A DNA stretch of 64,000 bases from Nannochloropsis oceanica (lineage: Eukaryota; Sar; Eustigmatophyceae; Eustigmatales; Monodopsidaceae). The stretch is taken from positions 571,501-635,500 of the forward strand of contig CP038114.1 of assembly GCA_004519485.1 (NCBI GenBank), given 5' to 3'. Shown here in pieces: positions 12,301 to 23,968 of the stretch. Positions within the stretch are counted from its first letter, which is position 1. Each line of letters starts with the position of its first letter. Below the pieces are notes generated by a model that was given only the letters and a program-made list of their open reading frames with translations, did not search any database and had not been told where the DNA came from. Position numbers and translations under genes: made by a program.

Positions 12301-14646
12301 GCGGGAAGGAGGGAGGGCGGGAGGGAGGACGGACCTGGTAGACCATCTCCCCCTCGGCGAGGAGCATGAGTTTGTCGAAGAGCTTGAAGACGGAGTACCG
12401 CGGCTGGTGGATGGAGAGGATGACGGTTTTGCCCGCCATGGCCAGGTCGGCCAAAATCTCAACCACCTGGAGGAGAGAGGGAGGGAGGGAGGTGTGAGAA
12501 CGGAGGAAGGATGCAAAACAAAGTCATCTTCCTCTCTCCCTCCCTCCCTCCCTCCCTCCCTCCGTACCCGATGGGCAGTGAACGCGTCGAGGCCGCCTGA
12601 AAGGAGGGAGGGAGGGAGGGAGGGAGGGAGGGAGGGAGGGAAGGATGGAAGGATCGTGAAAAACGGAAAAATGGCGTAGAAAGAAAGACGTTACGGGGAG
12701 AGGAAAGAGGCAGGGGGAGAAGCAAAGGAGGGAAGGATCGATGGGTTGGACGCAGGGGGGGGAGGGGAGGGGGTAGGAACGAAGCAAGGAAGGTAAGAGG
12801 CAAAGAAATGAAGGAACGTGGGAGAGGGAGTGAGGGGAGGGGGAAGGCAGGGAGGGAAGGAGGGATGGAAGGCACGTACTGGTGGGCTCATCCAGAAAAA
12901 TGACGGCCGGGTCCACAACCAGCTCCATCCCGATCGAGCAACGCTTCCGCTCGCCGCCCGAGACGCCCTGGGGGGAGGGGAGGGAGGGAGGGAGGGAGGG
13001 AGGGAGGGAGGGAGGGAGGGAGGGAGGGAGGGAGGGAGGGAGGGAGGGATTGCTGAATTTGGTTGTTGCGCCAATGGACCTGGGCGATGTAGGGAGGGAG
13101 GGAGGGAGCGCGGGCTTGCTTCTTACTAACCCGAATCATGTCGGTGCCTATGGCCGAGGAAGCACACTTCCAGAGACCCAAAAGCTCGATAGTGTCCTCC
13201 ACTCGCTCCTTCTTCTCTATAAAGGGCACGGAGACCGGCAGGCGGAGCTGGGCAGAGAAGAAGAGATTCTCGCGGACCTGGAAGGGGAGGAAGGGAGGGA
13301 GGGAGGGAAGGAGGGAGGGAAAGGGAGGAATGAAGGGAGAGATTCTGCATCTACCGGACACAGACAGAAGGACAGAGAGGCAAACAGAATAGGAGGGAGG
13401 GAAGGAAGGAGGGAAGGAAGAATGGCAAGAGAGGGAGGGCGGACGTACGGTCATGATGCCCATGAGCTGGTCGTCCTGCTCAACGTAACCGATCTTGGCG
13501 TTAAATCCAACGTCTCGCGGACGGCCATCCACCAGGATGTGACCCGAGATGTGGCTCAAGTTGTTCTTACTGTGAGGCGAGGAAGGGAGGGGGGGAGGGA
13601 CGAAGGGAGGGAGGGACAAAGGGAGGAACGGGGGAGAGTGGCGGTCAGGCGGGCGTTGATAAGCACACACAAAGTTTGGAGTATTTCATCCCTCCGGCAT
13701 CCCCCCTCCCCCCCTTCCTCCCCCCCTCCATGCTCCTACCCGGCCAGAGTGTGGAGCAGGGAGGACTTGCCGCAGCCGGACGGGCCCATCACCGCCGTCA
13801 TGGTGCCCTTGCTCATCACGCCCTAGGAAGGGAGGGAGAGGGGGAGGAATGGGGGGAGGGAGGGACGAATTGAGCGACAGTGGAAAATGAATGGGAGGCA
13901 ATAGCACGACGACGCAATAGCTCACCTACGTATCCGTAGCGATTTCTCTCTCTCCCTCCCTCCTTCCCTCCCTCGCTCCCTCCCTCAGTACCGAGATGCC
14001 CTTGAGAATCCGGCGGCTCTTGCGCTTCATCTTCTTGCTCACGTAATGCGCCGTTAGACTCAGCTGATGGAAGCATATCTCCACGCCTAGAGAGGAGAGA
14101 AGGAACGAAGGGGAGGAGGGAGGGAGATAAGGGTGTGCTGATGAGTTCCCGAAAAGGCACCGTGGTTGAGGGAGGGAGGGAGGGAGGGATGATACAGAAA
14201 TGACGCCAACCGCGTGAAAGCGCGCATGTGCTCACCCATCAAAATGTATCCATCACCACTCCTGTACCGCCTTCCTCCTTACCTTGGCTCTGCATCACTA
14301 TACCCATCTTGTTTGCCCCGTTTGGTGACATGGCGGCCCCGTCCTTGCCCCCTCCGTCCGCCTCCAAATCCACGATCGCGGTCGCGAAACCCACACTCCG
14401 CGCCGTGGACGAGTCTTCCGCGAGGCTGAAATTACTACCGCTACCAGCATTGTTGTCATCGGCGTAGTCGTGCTTAGCATCCTTTGTCTCGGCGTCCGCG
14501 GTGGAGAAGAGAGTAATGTCCGATTTCGACGACACTTGAGCCCCTCGATGACCCCAGAGGCCAGAAACAGCATGCTCTGACGAGGACGATTGAATGGAGG
14601 GGCTCGAGCCGGCTTTGTCCGTCAACTCGGGATCGGCTGGAAGCAT
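9330..14646 (-). CDS. ABC transporter, subfamily G (WHITE-type) half-transporter
   Basis: A many-exon gene of roughly 700 residues with the nucleotide-binding domain before the membrane domain, the order that defines ABCG. Exon 1 (14283-14646) encodes a polar, Ser/Asp-rich leader ending MQSQ and joins in phase to [10 protein letters not shown]. The Walker A motif GPSGCGKSS is near 13760-13795. The signature [12 protein letters not shown] and Walker [15 protein letters not shown] lie in the exons at about 12571-12971. The switch region [15 protein letters not shown] is near 12380-12450. Six or so hydrophobic segments follow, for example [18 protein letters not shown] (about 11150-11210) and [12 protein letters not shown] (about 10420-10470). 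The C-terminus is [12 protein letters not shown]. Half-transporters of this type dimerise to export lipids, sterols or other hydrophobic compounds; the substrate here is unknown. Introns hold the longest GGGA runs of the window. Confidence 0.9.
10929..10984. repeat. (GGGA)n tract in ABC transporter intron
   Basis: About fourteen tandem GGGA units directly beside the acceptor side of the exon encoding [13 protein letters not shown]. Read on the coding strand it is an expanded polypyrimidine tract. Confidence 0.95.
11828..11870. repeat. (GGGA)n tract in ABC transporter intron
   Basis: About ten tandem GGGA units next to the exon encoding [14 protein letters not shown]. Confidence 0.95.
12980..13049. 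repeat. Longest (GGGA)n tract of the window
   Basis: About seventeen consecutive GGGA units directly beside the acceptor of the exon carrying the ABC signature motif. Four or more GGGA units satisfy a G-quadruplex pattern on the plus strand. Confidence 0.95.
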
Positions 14647-15846
14647 GGCTTGTTTTTTAGCCCTGGGGAAAGAGGGGAGAGAGTGGTGGGCTTACGGAGG
14701 AAGAGGGGGGAAGTGGGAGGAGGTAGCAAGCAGTCTCTCCTCTTCCGATCTCCCCGAACAAGGCCTGGCATGAAATGCAGTGGCTTCTTGTCAATGATTT
14801 GAGCTGGGCGGGTATGCGTACACACACTTTGGGAGGCGTGGTTTTTTATTCTTACCTTTGGCTATAAAGCGACGACGAACAAAGCGATGCACGGCGGCCT
14901 GTATCGGTTAATAATGCCCAATGTACGGGAGGCAAAAAAGGATATTAAAGAGGTGTCATGGTCAGTAATGATTAAAGAGAGCGCACTGCATCAAGCACTT
15001 GATCTGGATGTGCAGTGGTGTTGCGTAGACGTGGTGAACGTGCAGAAGCAGTAGACGACGGGGAAAAAATTCTTCTCGTTGTGTGCTTTAAAAGCTCTTG
15101 ATCGAACGCAGCCTATAAAATCCTAATTCGTCGATGTTCAAGAAGGCATAACGATAGCATGGCTGTATGTGCCATGGCCAGTCTGGGAGGGCTGAGCGTA
15201 GGTGGGAGCATTAAAGAAACAACAATCACTGATATCAAGTTTCTTCTTCCGTCCTGGTTGGGCGAAAAAAAAAACATCCATGCTCGCTTAATACGCTTAA
15301 TATAATGTAATAAGTGTCGGCTCTCGTCAGCTCTGCAACGATAAAGATCGCTGGTTTTGCTCGAAATGAACTCTATAAGTATGTGGGTATATGAAAAAAA
15401 AGAAACCCTGGCTGCGAAACTCGGGGAGCAAGCGTGAAATGTGCAGTTTTTTTAGCAAGACGACACCCTGATTTGATGAACAAAAGCACATGGGCCAGCT
15501 CGGAGCACGTCCTGCTCAATTAGAACGACAGTCCTGCTCACAACGTTCATCGTCGTCTTTTCCTTCTTATTCCTCCTCTATTTTGATCTACTTAAAAAAG
15601 AGGCATATAAGTCTTAAGATAAGATAGCGTTGCTACCGCGCTCTCTATTATCCTGCCAACGCAAGCAGCCGGTCGTCATACTCCCCTTCCTCTTCCTCCT
15701 CCTCCTCCTCCCCCTCCTCCCCGTATTCCTGCCACCACTACACTACGTACACTTTCCACCTCAAGAGAACTCCTTACACCGATCAATTTTCCTGATTTAT
15801 TTGTCTACAAGAAATAGCTCCCCTCCCTCCCTCCCCCTCAATCATA
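14647..15846. other. Intergenic, 1.2 kb
   Basis: Holds the upstream region of the ABC transporter and the 3' flank of the STIMATE-family gene. No coding motif seen. Confidence 0.4.
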
Positions 15847-17736
15847 TCAATCCGCCCTCACCCTTTTTTGCTGCACCGGCGCCAAAGCCGGCAGTAAAGC
15901 AGGGGTCACCGAGGTTTCACTTCCTCCTCCCACGCCCCTCCCTCCTCCATCTCTACCTCCCTCCAGCCCTTCGAGGCCGAGGCTATCGTCTGAGCTAAGG
16001 GTGCCCGGAGTGGAGGGACGGCGGTGTCTTTGTTGGACTGCTATTCCGCTTGAGGAGGAAGACGAGGAGGAGGGTTTGGATGGTGGATGGTGGTGGTGGT
16101 TGTGAAAGTGGTGAACATCTTTTCTAGAGGAGCAGGAGGAGGAGCATGGGTTAGAGGAGGAGGAGCAGGAAGAGGGGGAGGAAGGGTGTGAGAGCTTCAT
16201 GAGGGGGAGACGCTCGCCGAGGCGTTGTTCGTCCATGAGGAAGTTGTCCTAAAAAGGAGGGGGGGAGGGGGGGAGAGAGAGAGGGAGAGAAAGAGTCGAG
16301 TCAGAGAAATGGCCAAGTGACAAGTTGAGTCACTTCTCAAGGTGCCCTACCCTCCCTCCCTCCCTCCCTATTGTCAGTACCTACCTGTATGTAAAACTGA
16401 ACGGCATTCAGGATGGTGGGTCCGACAATCATGACTAGGATAAGCTCTACTTTCCGATGTCTTTCGAAGGGGGCGAAGAGGCCTAGGTAGGTAGGGAGGG
16501 AAGGAGGGTCAGACCTGAGTTCAATAAATGAGGGAGATGGTGTGTGGTGAGACACACGAATGCTTGAGGAACCCGAGGGAGGAAGACGGAAGGAAGAGCG
16601 AGAGGAGGAGGGAGGGAAAATGAGAGGGAGGGAGGGAGGGAGGAAGGGAGGAAGGGAGGGAAGGGGGGGGGGAAGGAGATACCTAAAGCCAAGGCGTTGA
16701 GGGGGTTCCAAGCGACATAGATGAAGCCAAAGATGACGAACTTAGTGATGAAGATGATGACCAGCCAGGACAGGAGCTGCGTCAGCCAGATGAGAAGGGA
16801 GGGATGGAGGGCATCGCCATAGTAGCCGGTGCGGGCCAGGACGGCGCAGCAGGAGGGAGAGGAGGAGGAAGAGGAGGAGGAGGAGGAGGAGGGGTGGGAG
16901 GGAGCGTCGGTGGAAGAGGAGCACGAGGAAGAGGAGGACGCAGAGCAGGCGAGGGCGGTGCGTTGAAGGACCTGAAGGAGAAGGTAGGAGATAAAGACAC
17001 CGATGGTGGTGTCCAGGAAGAAATTGAGGAAGTAGATGGCGCACTGGAAGGGGGCAGGAAAGGAGGAAGAGAGGGAGGAAGGGAGTGAGGGGGGTCTGCG
17101 AGCGAATTTGAAAATTTAAAGCTACATAGAGTCGTACGTCAAGGGAGAGCCAAAAAAAAGGCTTAAGGCTTAAGGACATATATTTTGGAAAGTACTCCCC
17201 CCGAGACGGAGAAACCACAATCTGTTCAATCTCGACCTCGCCCTCCCTGCTTTCCATCCCTCCCTCCCTCCCTCCCTCCCTACCTCATCCGACTCCCCCA
17301 ACCCTGCCAAGAAAATCGATATTAACAAATTGGTCAAGTGGGCGACACCCGCGCCAAAGCACTGCTTGCTGCTGTCCAAGGCCCAGATGGTGAGGGGGCG
17401 GGGAGGATGTTCCCTGTACCGCTTGACAACGAGCACGCCGAGAGAGAGGCAGGCGAGCAGGAATTGGATGAACTTGTCGAACTGCCCCGCCACCAGCTGT
17501 GCATATGATGAAATGCGTGTTGTGAATAAGACTTTAGCTACGCTTTGAGTGGCTCATGGCGCTTCAGGTCATTTTTGTAGTGGAGGGCGGAGGGAGGGAG
17601 GGAAGGAGGAAGGAGGGAGGGACGGGCTGAAACCGAGACGTACAGTGCAATTTGCCACCACTACATTCTCAACAGGGTCTCCAGTAGCCGCTGCTAGAGC
17701 CGTGGCACTCCCCGCCACGCCCATGGCGGCCTCCAT
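15847..17736 (-). CDS. STIMATE/TMEM110-family multi-pass membrane protein
   Basis: Exon 1 (17644-17736) begins MEAAMGVAGSATALAAATGD and joins in phase to an exon with FDKFIQFLLACLSLGVLVVK, then KRYREHPPRPLTIWALDSSK. The animal STIMATE protein has [22 protein letters not shown] at the same place. Later family hallmarks are CAIYFLNFFLDTTIGVFISY (animal: LYLINFLLDATVGM) and, at the end of the membrane part, VQFYIQ followed by DNFLMDE (animal: VVDNFLM). There are four to five membrane segments. The cytosolic tail after 16236 is Ser-, Pro- and His-rich with a run of histidines near 16110-16120. In animals STIMATE sits in the ER at membrane contact sites and assists STIM1-ORAI calcium entry. The algal role may be older and broader, for example membrane contact sites. 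One loop is inflated by poly-Ser encoded by a repeat near 16855-16940. Confidence 0.85.
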
Positions 17737-18515
17737 GATTGCGTGGAAGCGTTAGGGCGCTGCAGTTGCCTTGAGCTGGGGATTTCAGCCTAGCTGGCGT
17801 CTACACAATTCGATCCTGTATCCTTCTTTGAGACGCGCCGTCCTCCCCCTGGAAATTGGCGCTCCTGAGGCACCGTGGTCGCCGAGCTGCCTGTGGATGG
17901 ACATGGATTTCCGAGAGGTGGTGAGATAAAGTCCGGAGGGGGTGTGGGCGACAACAAGTGCAGTGTACTAGTGCAGTAGCCGCCGGGTAGAGCCTTCAGC
18001 GAGAGACGTCGCAAACGGGCAACGCAATTGGGTACCCAAACCATCATAAACATCATCATCTATCCACTAGAGCGCTTGTGCATGAATGTGTGTGAGGAGT
18101 GTGAAGCCCGGGTGCTGAAATCAAGCAAGCACTTTCTCTGCCTTGGTCCTACACACATCGATAGTAAGAGTGCGTGGCTGCTCTGGATGTTGGGGCCAGA
18201 AAGGCGAGGAAGTGAAGCAAAGACACACAATGCAAGCCTCTTATTGCATCATGAGCAAGCAACGCCCGCCTTCCCCTTCCCCGAACGCACGTACACCATG
18301 CAGGAAACATAAGAAGGCATCCACCATGCTGGTTTTATCAAGACTCTTGTGGCTCCCGCCTACCCCAGCTGGCTTGACGCGCGGCGTGCGTAGCCAATTT
18401 CCCCTGGCTCTCGACCTCCTTGCCTGACCTCACCACACATCATCCCCACACCCTCCTGCACGCTCTATACAGGGTCGTTCCTCCTTCCTTTAGTAACCAG
18501 ACACGAACGAGCACC
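17737..18515. other. Divergent promoter region between the STIMATE and QCR6 genes
   Basis: The two genes start at its ends and point outward, so both promoters must lie within these 779 bases. I see no clear TATA box or other named element. Confidence 0.4.
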
Positions 18516-19286
18516 ATGGTAAGCCCTATACTGTATATATTCCCTTCTCCCTTTCTCCCTCCTTCCCTCTGGTCATCCCTCACGCCCATTCCCCCCCTTC
18601 CTCGTTCCACGCGATCATCAGGCGGACGAAGAGCCTGTGGATACCATGCCAGAGATCCGGGAGAAGGTCAAGCCCAAGTGTGCGGCAGACTGGAAAGACT
18701 ATCAGGTACGGGAAGGGGGAAGGGAGGGATGCAGCAAGGGAAAAGCAAGTGGAGGGAGCCAGTCTTCAAAACAAGAAAAGAGACTGACGTGTGCAGCAGC
18801 AGCGGCGGCGTCTGCAGCCACCCCATGACAAAGGTAGTAATTGCAGCAGGCAGGAGAAGCCACGCGTATCTAGAGAGAGGGCTATCGTGGGGGATGCAAG
18901 GAAGAAGGCGGAAGAGCCTATGGAATAATACATGCTCAGTACAAGAAAACCTTCCTCCTCACTCCTTCACTCCTTCCCTCCCTTCCTATCTCTCTTCCTC
19001 CCTGTCTTCAATCCGGTATCAGGGCTGCGTGGATCGTATCACCGCCCGAGGAGACGGGACGTGCGAGCCCCAGTACATGGAGTGGCTCAAATGCATCGAC
19101 AAGCACGTGCGTACACGCCCTCCCTCCCCCTTTCCTTCCTTGGCTCCCTTTTTCCTTTACTCCTTTCCAACCTTTCTTTGGACTATACAGTTCATTTTCC
19201 GGTCTCTGACTTTCTCCTCTCCTCCCCCCCCCCCTTCATTTCTCAAATTACAGAGCGCCAAGGCGGTTCTGAAGGCACTAAAGTAA
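18516..19286 (+). CDS. QCR6: Mitochondrial cytochrome bc1 complex hinge subunit (QCR6/UQCRH)
   Basis: Four exons give a 67-residue protein: 18516-18518, 18622-18705, 19023-19106 and 19254-19286. The first exon is the ATG alone, followed at once by the donor GTAAGC. The protein has the hinge family pattern. An acidic N-terminus (ADEEPVDTMPEI) is followed by CAADWKDYQGCVDR, then CEPQYMEWLKCIDKH and the final KAVLKALK. The four cysteines are spaced as in the helical hairpin with two disulfides. In complex III this subunit sits in the intermembrane space and helps dock cytochrome c1 with cytochrome c. Plant and yeast members have the same CXXXXYXXCVKRI and CXXQYXDYWXCIDKC signatures; here the last cysteine of the CIDKC motif is His. 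All splice phases agree and the frame ends in TAA. Confidence 0.9.
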   Translation: MVSPILYIFPSPFLPPSLWSSLTPIPPLPRSTRSSGGRRACGYHARDPGEGQAQVCGRLERLSGTGRGKGGMQQGKSKWREPVFKTRKETDVCSSSGGVCSHPMTKVVIAAGRRSHAYLERGLSWGMQGRRRKSLWNNTCSVQENLPPHSFTPSLPSYLSSSLSSIRYQGCVDRITARGDGTCEPQYMEWLKCIDKHVRTRPPSPFPSLAPFFLYSFPTFLWTIQFIFRSLTFSSPPPPPSFLKLQSAKAVLKALK

Positions 19287-20065
19287 CACACACATGAGCA
19301 ATGGAAAGGGAGGTTAGGATGAAAGGAGAAAGGGAGGGAGGGGGAAAGGACGGGTGCTATTTCCTCGTGCTGGGCGAGCAAGTTTTGATTGCTGATGATG
19401 ACGGAGTTGGTACTATAGAGAAAAGAGGAGGGAGGGAAGGAGGGTAGGAAAGAGGGAGGGACAGAGGGAAGTGCAGTTGATGATTCTTGTCCTGGCCCCA
19501 TTCATAAATGTAGGCGATTGATGTGTAAGGTGATTTAGTGCATGTGGGAGGGAGAAACGGAGAGTGTGGAGGAAGGTATGTCGTCCGTTTTGCTTCAGTG
19601 ACCCTCCCGCCCTCTGTGTGTGCGGCGCCTGCCTTGTGTCTCGGTCCCTTATGGTGATCTTGCGGCTGCTTCGAATGAACGAATAAGAAGAGGAGAAAAA
19701 GAGAAAAGTTGAGACGTCGCCTTGCCTTGCTTCTGTTTCGTCGGCTCGTTTTTTGCATCACTCATTTTCTCTTTCTTGGTGTTTGTCGTGAATTCCGCCC
19801 TCCTCCACTCGGCCCGCTTTCGTCTCGTCCCTCAAGATGACGTTTTGCTCCACGGCAATGGCCTTTAGAGGTGTTTTCCGGTCTCACACTTGCCAAGGAC
19901 TCTCTTGTAAGACACACGAGGTTTTCAGGTCACAAGATTCCTCATCCAACCCTCGGAAAATAATAGGATGATAAGCCCTCAAAACAATCTCAGCTGCCCG
20001 TGAAGCATGTTTACTTCTTTGTATAGCATCATCATCTTTCCGCCGTCTCCACTTCCTCCGTCCCC
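19287..20065. other. Convergent intergenic region
   Basis: The 3' ends of QCR6 and of the phosphatase-acetyltransferase gene face each other here. No gene motif seen. Confidence 0.4.
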
Positions 20066-22428
20066 TTACAGTTGGACCCAAAGCTTTTGGCACTTGTTCC
20101 CTCTCTTGTCGACGTACACCCCTGCCTCCTTCTCTCTCTCCCTCCCTCCCTCCTCGAAACTGTTCTTGGTCACGTAGAAGTCCTTCATCCTCTCCACGGG
20201 CGCGTGGACACAGAGGGTGCTGCAGGGAGGGAGGGAGGGAGGAAAGGAGGGAGGGAAGGAGGATGAGGGAAGAGATAAGAGAGAATGTTCAAACGTCAAA
20301 AGTGTGAAAATGATCGAATCTTCCCTACTCGTGTTTTCCCTCCCTACCTCCCGCTCTCCTTACCGGTGCCCGTATCTCCGCGCTTCTCCCTTGACGGACG
20401 CCACCAGGCCCGAGCCCAGCCCCTGCCTTCGGAAGGCGGGAATGACGATCACCTGCACAAAAATAGGGAGGGAGGGAGGAAGGGAGGAACGAGAGGTTGA
20501 GTGCGGCGCTGCTCTAGCTACGTCATCATTATTTTGTACATGTAGCGCTACACGTCTATCCCTCCCTCTCTCCTTCCCTCCATCCGTCCCTCCCTCTGAC
20601 GTACCTGCCGGAGTCGGTTGAACCGCGGGTCGTAAAGCGCCACGCCAACCACTGTCGACTGGAAAGGAAAGAGGGAGGGAGGGAGGGAGGGAGAGAAGAT
20701 TTACCAATAGATATTTATTCACGAGAACAGCTTTCTCTTTCTTCAAGTTGTCCATCGATCCATCCATCCCTCCCTCCCTCCCTCCCTCCCTCCCTTCTTC
20801 CCTCCCCTTCACCTGTCCATGCGCCAAGGCCACGAAATGAACCGAGTGTGCGTCGACGTCGCTGAGGTAAGGAGGGAGGGAGGGAGGGAGGTACCGTTGC
20901 CGGAGGGCCTGGCTGGCTGTGTAGAGACCCGGCTCTTCTCGTTGAAGGTCCTCGAAGCTGGGGAGGGAGGAAAGGAGGGAGGGAGGACATTAGGAGAAGA
21001 AGGGAGGGGCGAGAAAAATAAAGGGGGGAAAAGTGAGGGGAATGGGACGGAATAAGGGAGGGAGGGTCAGAGGAAAGGAGAAAACGAAAGGGGAGGAGGA
21101 AACGGCAATGCGAGAGAAAGAACATGAGAATGAATGATTAGCCTACCGGTGGATGAGCGGGCTGTCTATGGAAGGTTGAAGGCTAGGCACCAACTCCCTG
21201 TACAAGCGGACGTGTGTATTGATGTGCGCGCGTGTCAGATTCACGGGCTCTCTCTCCCTCCCTCTCCCTCCCTCCCTCCCGACGGGCCCTCCTCCCTCCC
21301 TCACCCACCACCACCCGTCTGCGAGCGTGTGGCCCGTCTTGAGGTCGCGTGGCAGGTGCTCGAGGCTGTTTAGCCCCCTAACGAGGAGGCCCCGGGACGG
21401 GTGATACTGGGAAGGAGGGCGGGGAGGAGGGCGGGGAGGAGGGAGGGGGAATGGAAGGGTAGATGGCCGGTATGTCCAGGAAGGGGGGGAGGAAGCGAGC
21501 GAGGGAGGGCAAGGGGAGGGGCGTACCTGCAGGGTGGTGATAGCCGTGTTGCCGTGCATAAATCCCAAGGCGGAAGATAGAGCTCCGCCGCCTACTATCT
21601 TGAAGGGGAAGGGAAGGGAGGGAGGGAGGGAGGTGGGGAGGGAGGGGGGGAGGGAGATGGGGAGGGAGGGAGGGGGTCTAGATCATCAGGTAGAGAAGGC
21701 GAGGCAAAGGAGGAAGGAAGGGAAGGAGGGAGAGGGGAAGAGAGGGGATGAGTGTATTTGGCTGGCTGTCAAGAAAGAGCAGGGATTTGATTTGAAGGGA
21801 AAGAGAGAGAAAGGGAGGAAAGGAGGGAGAGAGGGAAGAAGAAAAGAAGAGTGCAGCTTCTCACCTTCTTCATGATGTAGTGCATGAACTCTCCATGGCC
21901 CACCAAGACAATGGTGTCGTATTTCCTCCCTCCTCCCCCCCCTCCCTCTCCCCATCCTTCTCTCGTCGTGCCGTCAGAGGGGACGCCTAGGAGCACGAGA
22001 TATGTAAAGATATTAAAAAAAGACTTAGAAACACGATGGAGGGGGAAAATGCTCTTGCCCCTCCCTCCCTCCCTCTCTCCCTCTCTCCCTCCCTCCCTCC
22101 CTCCCTCCCTCACCGGTCATCAGCAAATCGTGGATCCAGAGCCAAGCGAGTTCGCACCGTAGCAACGCCTGGGCATGCCCCTCCCGCTCCGTCTGTAAAG
22201 GGAAAAAGAGAGGAAAGGGAGGGAGATGGAGGGAAGGAGTGGAGGATGGAGGGTCAGACGAAGAAAGGAGGGAGGAAGGGAGGGAGGGAGGGAGGGAGGG
22301 AGGGAGGAGGGACATACCGTGTAGGCGTACCAACCGTCCTCGTGCACGTCGAAGCATCGCAACTGCCACGTACGTGAGGAAGGAGGCACACGTATGTAGG
22401 TATGTTGGTGTGGATGAGTATGGCCACG

Positions 22429-22463
<35 letters not shown>

Positions 22464-23968
22464 TACATATGCGTGTGTGTGTGTGTGTGTGTGTGTGTAA
22501 GCGGGGAAATAACTTTCAGTCACTCTTCATCTGTTTCATCTTCCCCTCCCTCCCTCCCTTCCTACCGGGTACTTCCCCTCTAATTCCGCTCTTGTTGTTC
22601 CTTTAAAAACGTTGTCTTGGAGGTAGCAGCCTCCCACCTAAGGAGAAGTGGAGAGAGGCGGGAGAGAGGAAGGGGTTGTGGAAGGAGGAAGCAGTGGAGG
22701 GGAGAAAGGAAGAGGGAGGGAGGGAGGGAGGGAGGGAATGGTCATACCTCGAAGTATCGGCCGTAGCAGGCGAAAGCCTCCGGGCCCAGCCCGAGGCGAG
22801 TGACCTGGGTGGCGAAAGTAGTAGTAGTAGCGAGGGAGGGGGGAAAGGGAGGCTTGTTTGGGAGTGGAACGGGATCGAATGGAGGGAGGAAGGGAGGAAG
22901 GGAGGGAGGAAGGGAGGAAGGGAGGGAGGGAAAGAGGGAAGGAGGGAGAGAGGAAGGGAGGGACGTACCGCGGGTAGGATGGTCTTGATGGCGCGTTGCA
23001 TCGGCGAGGAGACGACCAGGACCCTGCATATTACGAATTTGTATTTGATGTTAGATTTATTACGACAATAATAACGAATCTTAGAAATCTGGCGGCCCTG
23101 ATGATGAGAGCATTCAAAAATGAAACGGCCCAGAAAGTATGAAACCTGTGCGGCCCCCCTCCTTCCCTCCCTCCCTTGCTTCCTACCGTCGTCCTCTTAG
23201 GCGCTCCTCGAGGTGTTCCCCCAGCAGCTCCGCTTGAGCATGGCCCTTATCACTGAGATCGGCATCTTCGCTGCGCAGACTCGCGACCTGAAGAGAAAGA
23301 AGAAAGGGGTAGTAGGAAACGGAACGGAGGGAGGGAGGGGGTGAGGAGGGTGGGGCGAAAGAGCTGAAGGAAGAGGGGACCGAAAAGGGAGGCAGATGCA
23401 TACCTCTTTTTCCATCTGTTTGAGGTATTTAGGGTCGAAGTTGTACTTGGCTCCGACCTAAAGGATGGAGAAATCGAGGCAGAAGATTGAGAGATGAAAA
23501 TAAAGTGGAGGTGTAGACAAGAGCAGGATGGGAGGAGAGGGAAGGGGAGGAATGGGAGGGACGTTGCACATGTTGACTCATTTTTCGTGTTCAAATCGTA
23601 CCTCAGCATGCAATACGTTGTTTCGAGACTCGGCATGTCGGATAAAGAGAACCTCCGTGCCACCGTGCGGGTCGTTCTAGTGGGCGGGGGAAGGAGAGGG
23701 AGTGGTAATTCTCAGTGTATGTCCTTGCTTCTGCCCTCCGGCACCAATCTACGCATCTATCCCGTCCAAATGCCCCCAAACGATCACGCCTCCTTCTTCT
23801 ATCAGCCATACATTTTTGTGCTTCCCTCCTTCTCCCATCCCACACTCCCCTACGTACCCCTTCGCCAATTATAGCCTGCGGGCCGTCTCCGATGCCACCG
23901 GCTGCTTTCCCTCCACCATTGCCTTTCGGAGGGCTGGTGCTGCTGGAGTTGCCCCTGTTACTGCTCAT
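20066..23968 (-). CDS. Histidine phosphatase (phosphoglycerate mutase-like) fused to a GNAT acetyltransferase
   Basis: About eighteen exons join in frame to roughly 465 residues. The first exon starts MSSNRGNSSSTSPPKGNGGG. The next encodes EVLFIRHAESRNNVLHAE with the Arg-His-Ala-Glu signature of branch-1 histidine phosphatases. Then come DLSDKGHAQAELLGEHLEE, VLVVSSPMQRAIKTILPA, CYLQDNVFKGTTRAELEGKY and the second catalytic block DTIVLVGHGEFMHYIMKK near 21870-21930. After YHPSRGLLVRGLNSLEH the gene continues, with matching phases, through SPLIHR|FEDLQREEPG into a GNAT domain. That domain has VDAHSVHFVALAHGQ, STVVGVALYDPRFNRLRQ, the acetyl-CoA loop VIVIPAFRRQGLGSGLV (about 20395-20455) and FYVTKNSFEE. 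It ends CQKLWVQL. No start codon or promoter-like gap separates the halves. Substrates are unknown; the phosphatase could act on a phosphometabolite and the GNAT half on an amine. One intron holds (TA)n and (GT)n tracts. Confidence 0.85.
22429..22498. repeat. (TA)n and (GT)n dinucleotide tracts
   Basis: A TA-rich run at 22429-22464 is followed by an alternating GT run at 22471-22498, inside an intron of the phosphatase-acetyltransferase gene. Confidence 0.9.
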
